From: Micromonospora sp. AMSO31t
GTDB lineage: Bacteria > Actinomycetota > Actinomycetes > Mycobacteriales > Micromonosporaceae
Length of the DNA: 50,849 nt
Assembly (NCBI RefSeq): GCF_008868175.1
Contig: NZ_WBKT01000026.1
Span: 1-50,849 of the forward strand
Direction: 5' to 3'
Part shown: positions 1 through 8,663 of the stretch, piece after piece
Position numbering within the stretch: the first letter of the stretch is position 1
Layout: every line of letters starts with the position of its first letter
The notes under the pieces: model-generated
What the model was told of the DNA's origin: nothing
Database searches by the model: none
What the model saw: only the letters and a program-made list of their open reading frames with translations
Program-made: the position numbers and the translations under genes

Positions 1-293
1 GCGCGGACCTGCGCGGGGCCGACCTCGGCGCGGCCGACCTCACGGGGGCCGACCTGCGCGGGGCGGACCTGCGCGGCGCCGACCTGGGCGACTGCCTGTT
101 CGTGCACCAGTCCCAGCTCGACGCGGCCCGCGGCGACCACCGCACGGTCCTGCCGCGCGGCCTGCGCCGACCGGCGCACTGGTCGCTGACCGTCACCCCG
201 GCCGGGTCGCCCGGGGCCACGCCACCGTCCGGCGGGCGGTCGGGAGGTGGGCGCCCGACGGGCGGCCGCTCCGCGGGCCGGCGCCGCCGCTGA
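1..293 (+). CDS. Pentapeptide-repeat protein, C-terminal part (5' end outside window)
   Basis: The reading frame enters the window already open. Its first codons read ADLRGADLGAADLTGADL and continue with the same A(D/N)Lxx period, the signature of a pentapeptide-repeat right-handed beta-helix. About six repeats are visible. They are followed by a non-repeat stretch with one Cys (DCLFVHQSQ) and a low-complexity Gly/Arg/Pro tail ending in RRRR before TGA. The GTG at 102 is an internal codon, not the start, because the repeats lie upstream of it in the same frame. Pentapeptide proteins range from gyrase-protecting DNA mimics to proteins of unknown role; nothing visible decides between these. Confidence 0.75.
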   Translation, partial: ADLRGADLGAADLTGADLRGADLRGADLGDCLFVHQSQLDAARGDHRTVLPRGLRRPAHWSLTVTPAGSPGATPPSGGRSGGGRPTGGRSAGRRRR

Positions 294-385
294 CGACACC
301 GCGGGCGGCGGAAGAGCACGGCCGGGTTTCGCGGCGACCGCCCCGGGTAGGCGGCGTCACCGCGCGACGGATGGGAGGCGGACCG

Positions 386-643
386 GTGAAGCACGAGACA
401 CGGCCGGTGAAATACGAGACACGGCAGGGCAGGCAGCCGGTCGATCCGGCGCACGCCGAGGACGAGGTCGGCCAGGCCCGGCTGGTCCAGGTGGAGGCGG
501 ACACCGACGTGCCGGCGCCGGAGCCGGGCGCGCCGAAACCGGACGAGGTGACCGAGGACGACGGTTCCGGCGTGGCCGGTGGGGCGTCGGGCAGCAGCTC
601 CGGCGGCTCCTCGATGCCGACCCACCCGGACGCGGCCCGCTGA
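386..643 (+). CDS. Small acidic hypothetical protein
   Basis: An 85-residue protein starting at GTG, with GGGAGGCGG about five bases upstream as ribosome binding site; an ATG five codons earlier overlaps that site and is less likely. The N-terminus contains a short internal repeat (KHETRPVKYETRQ). The middle is rich in Asp/Glu/Pro and the end is Gly/Ser-rich, so it is probably disordered and cytoplasmic. No signal peptide, membrane segment or Cys is present. It is followed 36 bases later by another small acidic protein on the same strand, so the two may be co-transcribed. I do not recognise a family. Confidence 0.55.
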   Translation: MKHETRPVKYETRQGRQPVDPAHAEDEVGQARLVQVEADTDVPAPEPGAPKPDEVTEDDGSGVAGGASGSSSGGSSMPTHPDAAR

Positions 644-679
644 GCGTTTGTCCCCGCCCCCGATGGGCAGGAGTGCCAC

Positions 680-940
680 ATGACGAGTGAAGAGTCCTTC
701 GGCCGCGCCGCCACCGACGAGCCCGACGGCGCGACCGCGTACGAGGCGTCGTTGCGCCCGCCGGGCGAGTCCCTGCACAGCACCGACGACACCGGCGACG
801 ACTTCGCCGACCTGCCGGCCGAGGATCGTCGCTCCGCCCGGGAGGTCAGCCGCGCCGGCTACGACGTGGCCGACGTCTCCGGCACCGCCGACCCGGCGAA
901 CGAGCCGGAGGAGATCGAGGAGGGCCGCCCGGAGCGCTGA
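680..940 (+). CDS. Small acidic hypothetical protein
   Basis: An 86-residue, strongly acidic protein beginning MTSEESFGRAATDEP, with GGGCAGGAG upstream of the ATG. Acidic residues run throughout (DDTGDDFADLPAED, EPEEIEEG) and there are no hydrophobic segments, so it should be soluble and largely disordered. It resembles, in composition only, the small Asp/Glu-rich conserved proteins common in Micromonosporaceae. It follows the preceding small acidic gene on the same strand and converges on the ferredoxin gene with only 13 bases between. Function unknown. Confidence 0.55.
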   Translation: MTSEESFGRAATDEPDGATAYEASLRPPGESLHSTDDTGDDFADLPAEDRRSAREVSRAGYDVADVSGTADPANEPEEIEEGRPER

Positions 941-953
941 GCGGACCGGCGCC

Positions 954-1190
954 TCACGATGTCGAGGAGCGCTCCGGCACCGGCCGGGGCGCCACGCTGA
1001 TCGCCCCGGCCGGGCAGAGCTCCACGGCGAGGCGCACCCGGTCGGCCGCGTCGGCGGGCGGTTCGGCCCGGCGCAGCAGCACGAGGCCGTCCGCGTCATC
1101 CTGGTCGAACACCTCCGGCGCGGTCACCACGCAGTTGCCGGCCCCGCAACACCGGTCCCGGTCCACCCGGACCCGCACGGCCCCGCTCAC
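954..1190 (-). CDS. P450-associated [3Fe-4S]-type ferredoxin
   Basis: A 78-residue ferredoxin that should pass electrons to the P450 encoded immediately upstream. Cluster ligands are visible: C14, A17 and C20 form the CxxAxxC arrangement and C59-P60 gives the terminal CP. The non-Cys residue at the third ligand position is typical of the 3Fe-4S ferredoxins paired with actinobacterial P450s. The GTG start at 1190 overlaps the P450 stop codon (GTGA), implying translational coupling; longer starts run back into the P450. No ferredoxin reductase is encoded nearby, so a reductase from elsewhere must complete the chain. Confidence 0.88.
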   Translation of the reverse strand: MSGAVRVRVDRDRCCGAGNCVVTAPEVFDQDDADGLVLLRRAEPPADAADRVRLAVELCPAGAISVAPRPVPERSSTS

Positions 1191-2410
1191 CAGGTCACCG
1201 GCAGCGCGTCGAGGCCGTAGACGACCGAGCTGTCCCGGGTCGGCAGCCGCCCGGCGGTGGCGGCCGGCCGCAGCCGCGGGAACCGGCGGGCCAGCTCCAC
1301 GAGCGCGATCCGCAGCTCCGCGCGGGCGAGGGGCTGGCCGATGCACTGGTGCACCCCGAAGCCGAACGCGACGTGCTGCTGCGCCGCCCGGTAGGGGTCG
1401 AACTCGTCCGGCCGGTCGAAGGCGGTCCGATCCCGGTTGGCCAGGGACAGCACCGCGATCGCGCCCTCCCCGGCCCGGATCAGCCGCCCGCCGATCTCGA
1501 CGTCCTCGGTGGCCAGGCGGGGCAGGCCGGTGCGCACGATGCTGAGGTAGCGCAGCAGCTCGTCGACCAGGCCCTCGGCGTGCCCGGTGTCGTCCCGCAG
1601 CGCGGCGTACCGGGCGGGGTGGCGCAGCAGCAGCAGGGTGCTCAGGCCGATCATGTTGGCGGTCGTCTCGTGGCCGGCGATGAGCAGCAGCACCGCCATG
1701 CCGACCAGTTCGTCGAGGGCCAGCTCCCCGGTGTCGACCCGGTCCCGGGCCAGCCGGCTGAGCAGGTCGTCGGCGCGCTCCCCGGTGGCCACCTTCGCCT
1801 CGACCAGCCGGTGCAGGTAGTCGCGCAGCTCCCGCACGTGTCGCTGGACCCGTTCCGGCGGGGCGTCCCGGTCGATGAGCGTCCGGCTGCGCTCCTGGAA
1901 GAAGTCGTGGTCGGCGTAGGGGACGCCGAGCAGGTGGCAGATCACCATCGACGGCACCGGCAGGGCGACGTGCGTGACCAGGTCGGCGGGCGGGCCGGCG
2001 GCGTGCAGGCCGTCCAGCGCCCGGTCGACGGTCTGCCGGATCAGCGGCTCGATCCGCCGCACGTTCCTGATCATGAATTCGGCGGTGAGCATCCGGCGCA
2101 GCCGGGTGTGCTCGACGCCGTCCATCCGGATGAACCCGCCCCGGCGGTCGCCGAACGCGCCGGGCGGGATCCGGCGCAGCAGCGGGAAGCCGGGCCGGGT
2201 CAGGTCCGCGCTGAAGCCGGGGTGGCGCAGCATCTGCCTGACGTCGGCGTGCCGGGTCACCAGCCAGGCCGTGGCGTCGGTGGGAAGCCGCACCCGGGTG
2301 ACCGGACCGGCGAACCGCCGACGCTCCCCCGCGTCCAGCGGGACGAGCGGATCACGGTCGAGGTTGATCGGCGGCCAGAGCGGCAGGTCGGTGAGGGCGG
2401 CAACGGTCAC
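1187..2410 (-). CDS. Cytochrome P450
   Basis: A 407-residue soluble bacterial P450. The I-helix oxygen-activation motif AGHETT is at residues 245-250, the K-helix ExxR is ELLR at 284-287, and the heme loop FGFGVHQCIG places the thiolate ligand at C356. Start is GTG at 2410, with GGAGG seven to eight bases upstream. It is co-transcribed with the overlapping ferredoxin gene. The substrate cannot be predicted: no polyketide, peptide or terpene synthase genes are adjacent, and the lycopene cyclase is about 1.9 kb away on the far side of two unrelated genes. Confidence 0.95.
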   Translation of the reverse strand: MTVAALTDLPLWPPINLDRDPLVPLDAGERRRFAGPVTRVRLPTDATAWLVTRHADVRQMLRHPGFSADLTRPGFPLLRRIPPGAFGDRRGGFIRMDGVEHTRLRRMLTAEFMIRNVRRIEPLIRQTVDRALDGLHAAGPPADLVTHVALPVPSMVICHLLGVPYADHDFFQERSRTLIDRDAPPERVQRHVRELRDYLHRLVEAKVATGERADDLLSRLARDRVDTGELALDELVGMAVLLLIAGHETTANMIGLSTLLLLRHPARYAALRDDTGHAEGLVDELLRYLSIVRTGLPRLATEDVEIGGRLIRAGEGAIAVLSLANRDRTAFDRPDEFDPYRAAQQHVAFGFGVHQCIGQPLARAELRIALVELARRFPRLRPAATAGRLPTRDSSVVYGLDALPVTW

Positions 2411-2496
2411 GCGGACACCTCCGGGAGGGCGACTGTCCGTGATGGCATCGATCCGCTACGTTACCCATCGACCGGGGTCGACACAACCCGCCCGGG

Positions 2497-2973
2497 TCAG
2501 CGGGCGGCCACCGCCGTGGCCCGCGCCTCGGTCATCCCCCGGTTCGCCAGCGCGTCGGCACGCTCGTTCTCCGGGTGCCCGTTGTGGCCCTTCACCCAGA
2601 GCCAGGTCACGTCGTGCCGGGCGCAGGCCGCCTCCAGGCGCTGCCACAGGTCGGCGTTCTTCACCGGCTGCTTCGCGGCGGTCAGCCAGCCGTTGCGTTT
2701 CCAGGAGGCCAGCCAGCTCGTGATGCCGTTGCGCACGTACGTGCTGTCGGTGTGCAGGCGCACGGTGACCGGGCGGGTGAGGCTCTCCAGCGCCTGGATC
2801 GCGGCGGTCAGCTCCATCCGGTTGTTGGTGGTCGGGGTGGCCTCGCCGCCGCACAGCTCGCGCTCGTGCCCGCCCCAGCGCAGCAGCACACCCCACCCGC
2901 CGGGGCCCGGGTTGCCGCTGCACGCACCGTCGGTCCAGATCTCCACGACCCCGCCGGTCGCCGCCTCCACCAT
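2497..2973 (-). CDS. rnhA: Ribonuclease HI
   Basis: A 158-residue stand-alone RNase HI, which cuts the RNA strand of RNA-DNA hybrids. The four catalytic acidic residues are D15 ([11 protein letters not shown]), E54 (NNRMEL), D76 (LHTDSTYV) and D140 ([10 protein letters not shown]), and the flexible-loop His is H130 in KGHNGH. Length matches the E. coli-type enzyme and there is no fused phosphatase domain as in the mycobacterial bifunctional form. It starts at ATG, and the upstream strand reads through a short non-coding gap towards the divergent hydrolase gene. Confidence 0.96.
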   Translation of the reverse strand: MVEAATGGVVEIWTDGACSGNPGPGGWGVLLRWGGHERELCGGEATPTTNNRMELTAAIQALESLTRPVTVRLHTDSTYVRNGITSWLASWKRNGWLTAAKQPVKNADLWQRLEAACARHDVTWLWVKGHNGHPENERADALANRGMTEARATAVAAR

Positions 2974-3089
2974 GCCGGCAACCTACCCGGTACGTCCCGG
3001 CGCGGGACCACCCGACCCGCCGGCCGGCCGCCGACCGGCGGCGGAAAACCGCACGACACCCGCGCGGCGGTCTGGCAGGGTCGCTGATC

Positions 3090-4202
3090 ATGGACGGGCG
3101 CTGGGACGGCCTGCGGGCCGAGGTACGCGAGGCAGTCGACGACCTGGTCACCTCCGGGCGGGAGGCGGGCGTGCAGGTGGCCGCGTACCTGGCCGGCGCG
3201 CCGATCGTCGAGGAGCAGGCCGGGCTGGCCGACACCACCACCGGCCGGCCGCTGACCGCCGACACCCCGGTGCACGCCGTGTCCACCGGCAAGGGGCTCA
3301 CCGCCACCGTCGTGCACGTGCTCGCCGAGCGGGGTCGGCTCGACTACGACCTGCGCATCGCCGAGGTGTGGCCGGAGTTCGCCCGGCACGACAAGGACGG
3401 CATCACGCTGCGGCACGCCCTCACCCACACCGCCGGGCTGCCCACCCTTCCCCCCGACATCACCCCGGCGGACTTCACCGACTGGGACCGGATGTGCGGG
3501 CTGCTCGCCGACGCGCAGCCCCGGTGGGCGCCCGGCGAACGGCTGGCGTACCACGCCTGGACGTGGGGCTGGCTGGTCGGCGAGGTGGTCCGGCGGGTCA
3601 CCGGCACGCCGGTCTCGCAGGTGCTGGCCGAGGAGGTGGCCGGGCCGCTCGGGGTGACCGGCGAGCTGTTCCTCGGCGTGCCGGAGGCCGACCTGCCCCG
3701 GCTGGCCCGGCTGGAGGACGCCGGCCTGGCCGCCCTCATGACCTGGGCGGGCGCCAACCTGCCCCACTTCGACGCGGTGGCCCCACCGCACGTCCGCCCG
3801 GACGCCACGACCGGCAGCCGCCCCGACGTGCTGCGCGCCGACGTGCCCGCGGTCGGCACGATGTCGGCCCGCGCGGTCGCCCGGATGTACGCGGCGCTGC
3901 TCGGCCCGGTCGACGGGGTCCGGCTCATCGCACCGGAACGCCTCCGGGAGGTCTCCGCCGTGGCGGTCCGCGCCGAGGAGTGGGTCTTCGGGCAGGAGAC
4001 GACGTTCGGCCTCGGCTACGCGGTCGACGCCGACGGGTCGTTCGGCACGGCCGGCAGCGGCGGCAGCCTGGCGTTCGCGTACCCGGAGCTGGGGTTGACC
4101 GTGGTGGCGGTGCGCAACCGGCTCGGCGCCGGCGACGGCGACCCCATGGAGCGGCTGCGGGTGCTGGTTCGCGACCGGGTCGCCGCGGAACTCCGCCGCT
4201 GA
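3090..4202 (+). CDS. Serine hydrolase of the class C beta-lactamase / EstB family
   Basis: A 370-residue protein with the beta-lactamase fold of class C enzymes and EstB-like esterases. S65-T-G-K68 is the SxxK nucleophile motif and Y154 (RLAYHAW) is the likely second catalytic residue of the YxN-type motif, here YHA. LRHALTHTAGLP is a typical conserved block. No signal peptide is visible, unlike secreted beta-lactamases, so an intracellular esterase or D-peptidase role is more likely than antibiotic resistance. ATG start at 3090; the gene is divergent from rnhA and converges on the lycopene cyclase gene. Confidence 0.88.
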   Translation: MDGRWDGLRAEVREAVDDLVTSGREAGVQVAAYLAGAPIVEEQAGLADTTTGRPLTADTPVHAVSTGKGLTATVVHVLAERGRLDYDLRIAEVWPEFARHDKDGITLRHALTHTAGLPTLPPDITPADFTDWDRMCGLLADAQPRWAPGERLAYHAWTWGWLVGEVVRRVTGTPVSQVLAEEVAGPLGVTGELFLGVPEADLPRLARLEDAGLAALMTWAGANLPHFDAVAPPHVRPDATTGSRPDVLRADVPAVGTMSARAVARMYAALLGPVDGVRLIAPERLREVSAVAVRAEEWVFGQETTFGLGYAVDADGSFGTAGSGGSLAFAYPELGLTVVAVRNRLGAGDGDPMERLRVLVRDRVAAELRR

Positions 4203-4265
4203 CCGCTGTCGACACCGGCGGTCGCCGTTCGTGTGCGGGTGCAGGGCCGGGCAGCGGGCCGGCCG

Positions 4266-5507
4266 CTACGAGCCGGCCTGACCGGCGCCCCGCGGTCCGG
4301 CCGCCGGCCCGGGGGTGGCGGCCGGGCCGCGGCCCCACCGGGCGCGCAGCCGGCCGGCCGCGTCGCCGAGCACCGCGCCGGTCATCGGCAGCAGCGGGCT
4401 GGACCGCATCACCGCCAGGTCCTCGGCCGGCGAGGTGGCCCCGTCGAGGAAACGCAGCACCCGCTCCGGCGGGTTCCGGTCGAACAGCCGCTCGAAGAAC
4501 GCCACCCCGCCGACGTGCCCCCGGTCCAGGGCGCGCAGCGCCACCGCGTCCATCCACCGGTGCCGCCCCGGGTAGGCGGGCGCCGGCACCGGCGGCCGGC
4601 CCGCCGCCAGGGCCCCGGCCACCTGCTCGGCCTGCCGGAGCATCGCGGAGAACGTGAAGCCCGTGGACGGGCGGGTGGCGCCGCCCGCGGTGCCGAGCCG
4701 GACCACCCGCGGCGAGGGACGGGGCACGAACGGGCCGTCCGTCATCGGGATCACCCCGTTCTCCACCTCCCGCACCCGCAGCGCGGACAGGTCCAGGCCG
4801 AGCAGGCCGGCGTACCCGCGCAGCGCCGCGTCGTAGCCCGCGTCGGTGAGCACGGCCGGGCCGAACTCGGTGTACTCGACCAGGGCATACCGGTCGTCGA
4901 CCGGCAGCACGTAGCCGAAGGAGACGCCGCGGGCGGGCTGCGGGGTGCGGAAGTCCATGAGCACCGCCCGGCCCGGGTCGAAGGTGGGCCCGTCGGCCGC
5001 CAGCCACCACCCGCGGAAGTGCTGCAACCAGCTCGTCCGACCGGGCCGGGCCGGCGGGCGGGGCCGGGAGTCGAGCACCCAACCGGCCCGGACCAGCGGC
5101 CGCCCCTCCGGATCGTGGACGGTCACCCGGTGACCGTCGTCGGCCAGCGCCCCGGCCGGCGCGCCGATCCGCACGGCGTCCAGCCGCCGCTCGGCCGCGG
5201 CAGCCCGGTCGTAGACCGGGGCGGAGCGGAGCATGGCGTACCTCAGCGGGGTGAGCGGCAGGACCCGGCGGCCGGCGGGCGTGACCACGTCGACCCGCGA
5301 CCAGCTCGCGCTCAGCAGCGGGTCCAGGTCGCCGCCCGGGGCGCCCCAGAACGCCCAGGTGCGGTCCTGGCCGCGCTTGCGCACCGGGTCGACCACGGCG
5401 ACCCGCAGGCCGGTCACGTCGTGGCGGGCCAGGGCGGCCAGCACCAGGGAGGCGGCGCCGCCGCCGCCGACCAGCGCGACGTCGACCTCGACCGGCGTTG
5501 GGTGCAC
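4266..5507 (-). CDS. crtY: Lycopene cyclase family flavoprotein (CrtY type)
   Basis: A 413-residue FAD/NAD(P)-binding lycopene beta-cyclase homologue. The N-terminal dinucleotide-binding segment VALVGGGGAASLV lies near residues 10-22. The family signature QHFRGWWL then LMDFRTPQ, GYVLP and ALVEYTEF follows in the usual order, and PSTGFTF is in the C-terminal half. The reading frame is open further upstream, but the dinucleotide fold fixes the true N-terminus near GTG 5507; its ribosome site (GGGCGG) is weak and another GTG lies five codons earlier. It is divergent from the oxidoreductase gene. No phytoene synthase or desaturase is in the window, so it is separated from the rest of a carotenoid pathway. 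Confidence 0.88.
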   Translation of the reverse strand: MHPTPVEVDVALVGGGGAASLVLAALARHDVTGLRVAVVDPVRKRGQDRTWAFWGAPGGDLDPLLSASWSRVDVVTPAGRRVLPLTPLRYAMLRSAPVYDRAAAAERRLDAVRIGAPAGALADDGHRVTVHDPEGRPLVRAGWVLDSRPRPPARPGRTSWLQHFRGWWLAADGPTFDPGRAVLMDFRTPQPARGVSFGYVLPVDDRYALVEYTEFGPAVLTDAGYDAALRGYAGLLGLDLSALRVREVENGVIPMTDGPFVPRPSPRVVRLGTAGGATRPSTGFTFSAMLRQAEQVAGALAAGRPPVPAPAYPGRHRWMDAVALRALDRGHVGGVAFFERLFDRNPPERVLRFLDGATSPAEDLAVMRSSPLLPMTGAVLGDAAGRLRARWGRGPAATPGPAAGPRGAGQAGS

Positions 5508-5613
5508 CCGCCCACGCTGCCACACCCGCAGGTGGGCCGCCGCCCGGGACCCGCCGTCCCGGGCCGGACGCGCCGCGTAGATTCGCAGGGGATCATCGAG
5601 GACGGGGGACGGC

Positions 5614-6678
5614 ATGGCGCAGGCGCCGCTGCGGGTGGGGTTGCTGGGGTACGGGATCGCCGGGCGGGTGTTCCACGCCCCGCTGGTCGCCGCCACACCC
5701 GGCCTACGGCTGGACGCGGTGGTGACGCGGGACCCGGAGCGCCGCGCGCAGGTAAAGGCCGAGCACCCGGACGCCCGGGTCCTCGACGACACCGACCAGC
5801 TCTGGCAGGGCGACACGGTCGACCTCATCGTGGTGGCCACGCCGAACCGGCAGCACGTGCCGATGGCCCGGGCCGCCGTGGCGGCCGGGCTGCCGGTGGT
5901 GGTGGACAAGCCGCTCGCGCCGACCGCCGCCGAGGGGCGGGCGCTGGTCGCGGAGGCGGCCGCCGCCGGGGTGCCGCTGACCGCGTTCCAGAACCGCCGC
6001 TGGGACGGTGACTTCCTGACCGTGCGGCGGCTCGTCGAGGCCGGCGAGCTGGGCCGGGTGACCCGCTTCGAGTCCCGGTTCGAGCGGTGGCGGCCGGCCA
6101 TCAAGCCCGGCTGGCGGGAGAGCGCCGCGCCCGGCGAGGCCGGTGGCGCCCTGTTCGACCTCGGCGCCCACCTGGTCGACCAGGCGGTGCGGCTGTTCGG
6201 CCCGGTGCGGCGGGTCTACGCCGAGGTGGACCGGCGCCGACCGGGCGCCGAGGTGGACGACGACGCGTTCGTCGCGCTCACCCACACCAACGGCGTCCAC
6301 TCCCACCTGTGGATGAGCGCGCTGACCGCCCAGCTCGGCCCGCGCTTCCGGGTGCTCGGCGACCGGGCCGCGTACACCACGTACGGGCTGGACCCGCAGG
6401 AGGCGGCGCTGCGCGACGGCGGCCGGCCCGGCACGCCGGGCTGGGGCGAGGTCGACCCCGAGGCGTACGGCCGGCTCGGCGCCGACGGCGACCTGCGGGC
6501 GGTGCCCACCGAGGCGGGCCGCTACCAGGACTTCTACACGCAGCTGGCGGCGGCATTGCGGGACGGCGCGCCGCTGCCGGTGGACCCGGCGGACTCGGTC
6601 GGGGTGGTCGAGCTGATCGAGCTGGCGCACCAGGCGGCGGCGCAGGGCGTCACCCTCCCGGTGCCGCCGCTGCCCTGA
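5614..6678 (+). CDS. Gfo/Idh/MocA family NAD(P)-dependent oxidoreductase
   Basis: A 354-residue dehydrogenase-like protein. The Rossmann fingerprint VGLLGYGIAGRVFHAPL is at the N-terminus. VVATPNRQH and the VVDKPLA block (the EKP-type motif with the catalytic Lys) follow around residues 75-100, and the C-terminal half begins with GGALFDLGAHLVDQA, the usual substrate-domain signature with its His. Start ATG at 5614. It lies head-to-head with the lycopene cyclase gene and tail-to-tail with the MFS gene (10-base gap). The family acts on sugars, inositols or related alcohols; the substrate here is unknown. Confidence 0.9.
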   Translation: MAQAPLRVGLLGYGIAGRVFHAPLVAATPGLRLDAVVTRDPERRAQVKAEHPDARVLDDTDQLWQGDTVDLIVVATPNRQHVPMARAAVAAGLPVVVDKPLAPTAAEGRALVAEAAAAGVPLTAFQNRRWDGDFLTVRRLVEAGELGRVTRFESRFERWRPAIKPGWRESAAPGEAGGALFDLGAHLVDQAVRLFGPVRRVYAEVDRRRPGAEVDDDAFVALTHTNGVHSHLWMSALTAQLGPRFRVLGDRAAYTTYGLDPQEAALRDGGRPGTPGWGEVDPEAYGRLGADGDLRAVPTEAGRYQDFYTQLAAALRDGAPLPVDPADSVGVVELIELAHQAAAQGVTLPVPPLP

Positions 6679-6688
6679 GCGCGGACCC

Positions 6689-7987
6689 TCACGCGACGGT
6701 CGCCGGGGTGTCCCGGCCCTCCGGGGCCGGGTCGGCGTAGGCGGCGGCCACCGTGGCCCGGTCGAACACCCGCCAGGTCGCGGCGATCACCCCGACGGCG
6801 ACCACGAGCCCCACCCAGTAGGGCGCCGTGATCCCGTACCGGTCGGCGACCACCCCGCCGAGCAACGCGCCGACGCAGTTGCCGCCCGCCGCGATGAACA
6901 GCGTGGTGCTGCCCACCCGGCCCATCAGCGCGGGCGGGGTGAGTCGCTGGCGCAGCGAGTTGGCCACGATGTTCCACAGCGCGCCGTGCACCCCGAAGGC
7001 GAACAGCGCCACCCCGACCACCACGGCGCTGCGCGAGGCCGCCAGGGCCAGGTGCAGGCCCGCCTCGATCAGCAGGCCCACCCGGACGGTCCAGGTGGCC
7101 GTGATGGCGGCGACCAGCCGGTCGCCGACGGCCGAGCCGAGCAGCCCGCCCACCGCCATGCAGGTGAACAGCGCGCCGTAGCCGACCGAGCCGAGGCCGA
7201 GCCGGTCGGTGGCGAGCAGCACGAGCACCGCCAGGGCGGCCGTCAGAGTGACGTTGAGCAGCCCGATGAGCAGGGTCATGGTGCGCAGCAGGCGGTGGGA
7301 CAGCAACCAGCGGAAGCCCTCGGCGACCTCCGCGCGGACCGAGCGGCGCCCGCCCGCCCCCGGCGAGCCCCGGTACGACCCGGCGAGCAGGCCGACGAGG
7401 ACGGCGCTGAGCGCGTACGTGCCGGCGTTCACGGCGAACGGGATGGCCGCGGCCACCACGAAGAGGAAGCCGCCGAGCGGCCCGGCGACCATGTTCTGCA
7501 TGATCTGGGTGCCCCCGCCCAGCCAGCCGTTGGCCCGCTCCAGGCGGGACCGGGGCACCACCGCCGGCACGACCGCCTGGGCGGCGGTGCGGAACACCAC
7601 CTCACCGGTGTTGACCACGAACAGCACCGCGTAGAGCAGCGGCACCCCGGCCCGATCGGTGACCAGCGCGGCGGCCAGCACGGCCAGCACGGCGACGCGC
7701 ACCCAGTCGATGACCACCATGAGCCGGCGCCGGTCCACCCGGTCGACCAGCACCCCGCCCGGCAGCGCGAACAGCAGCCACGGCAGCCAGGCCACCGCGG
7801 CGCCGGCCGAGACGGTCAGCGGATCGTCGGTCCGCGAGGCCACGTAGAGCGGGGCGGCCACCGTGGCCATGCCGCTGCCCAGCGCCGACATGGTGCTGGC
7901 CGTCCAGAGCCGGGCGAAGCGCCCGTCCAGCCGATCCCCCGCGATGCCCGTCACGGCGAGCGAACCTACCAGCCCCCGGAGCGTCAC
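6689..7987 (-). CDS. MFS transporter (EntS-like exporter group)
   Basis: A 432-residue membrane protein with about 12 hydrophobic segments. LPGGVLVDRVDRRRLMVV between segments 2 and 3 is the MFS motif-A region, and QAVVPAVVPRSRLERANG is characteristic of the enterobactin-exporter-like branch. The annotated start is at 7987; a GTG 11 codons later (reading TGIAGDRLDG) is a plausible alternative because the first residues are unlike the family. Substrate not predictable from context. It converges on the oxidoreductase gene with almost no intervening sequence. Confidence 0.87.
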   Translation of the reverse strand: MTLRGLVGSLAVTGIAGDRLDGRFARLWTASTMSALGSGMATVAAPLYVASRTDDPLTVSAGAAVAWLPWLLFALPGGVLVDRVDRRRLMVVIDWVRVAVLAVLAAALVTDRAGVPLLYAVLFVVNTGEVVFRTAAQAVVPAVVPRSRLERANGWLGGGTQIMQNMVAGPLGGFLFVVAAAIPFAVNAGTYALSAVLVGLLAGSYRGSPGAGGRRSVRAEVAEGFRWLLSHRLLRTMTLLIGLLNVTLTAALAVLVLLATDRLGLGSVGYGALFTCMAVGGLLGSAVGDRLVAAITATWTVRVGLLIEAGLHLALAASRSAVVVGVALFAFGVHGALWNIVANSLRQRLTPPALMGRVGSTTLFIAAGGNCVGALLGGVVADRYGITAPYWVGLVVAVGVIAATWRVFDRATVAAAYADPAPEGRDTPATVA

Positions 7988-8032
7988 CCCGACCGGATTT
8001 TCCCGGTCGTGGTCGGGATGAAAAGATCAACC

Positions 8033-8657
8033 ATGCCCGTCACGAACCCCTTCGCCGCGATCGGGATCGGCGCCCTGGTGCCGGCGGCGATCATGTCGAT
8101 CGCGGGGGCGAACCTGTTCACCCGCAACATCTACAAGGAATATCTGCGGCGCGACGCCTCCCCGGCGCAGGAGGCGAACGTCTCGAAGATCACCTCGCTG
8201 GTGGTAAAGGTCGGCGCGGTGGCCTGCATCGTCTTCCTCGACCCGCAGTTCTCCATCGACCTCCAGCTCATCGGCGGGGTCATCATCCTGCAGACGCTGC
8301 CCGCAGTGGCGCTGGGCCTCTACACCCGCTGGTTCCACCGGGGCGCGCTGATCGCCGGGTGGGTCGCCGGGATGGGCCTGGGCATGTGGATGCTCTATCA
8401 GATCCCGGGTGCGAACGGCCGGCAGCACTTCGGCGGCTCGGCTTTCTCCCTCGGCGGTCTACGTCGGCTTTGTGGCCGTACTGGTGAACCTGCTGGTCGC
8501 GATGCTGGGCACGCTGATTCTCCGGGCCGCGAAGGTGACCGACGGCACCGACGGCACGACCGCCGACGACTACCACGCCGACGCGGGCGACAGCCGGCTC
8601 GTCCCCGCAGCCCGTACCGAGACCGGCGCGGGCGCCGCCCCCGAACCGGTCGCCTGA
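8033..8657 (+). pseudogene. Remnant of a sodium:solute symporter (SSS family, MctP-like)
   Basis: The frame starting at ATG 8033 encodes the last third of an SSS-family permease: FAAIGIGALVPAAIMSIA, then ANLFTRNIYKEYLR, ILQTLPAVALGLYTRWFHR and HFGGSAFSL. From about 8450 the family resemblance continues in the next frame (YVGFVAVLVNLLVAMLG, then an acidic tail ending at TGA 8657). The gene therefore lacks roughly the first 60-65% of a normal 500-550 residue transporter and carries a frameshift, probably with a small deletion near 8450-8460. No usable ribosome site precedes 8033. It is a decayed gene, most likely formerly a monocarboxylate/acetate-type uptake permease. Confidence 0.82.
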
Positions 8658-8663
8658 CCAGAT

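Noticed and set aside
3090..4202. Reading the beta-lactamase-like protein as an antibiotic-resistance gene
   Set aside because: It lacks a signal peptide and has YHA instead of YxN, fitting an esterase/peptidase branch better. No resistance claim is supported.
1349..4657. A 1102-codon plus-strand open frame
   Set aside because: It lies antisense to the P450 and RNase HI genes and then out of frame across the hydrolase gene. It is Arg/Gly/Pro/Gln-rich with no family motif, the usual artefact of very GC-rich DNA.
7209..7847. Thr/Ser/Arg-rich plus-strand frames within 7209-7847
   Set aside because: They are antisense to the MFS gene, with no coding signature or ribosome site.
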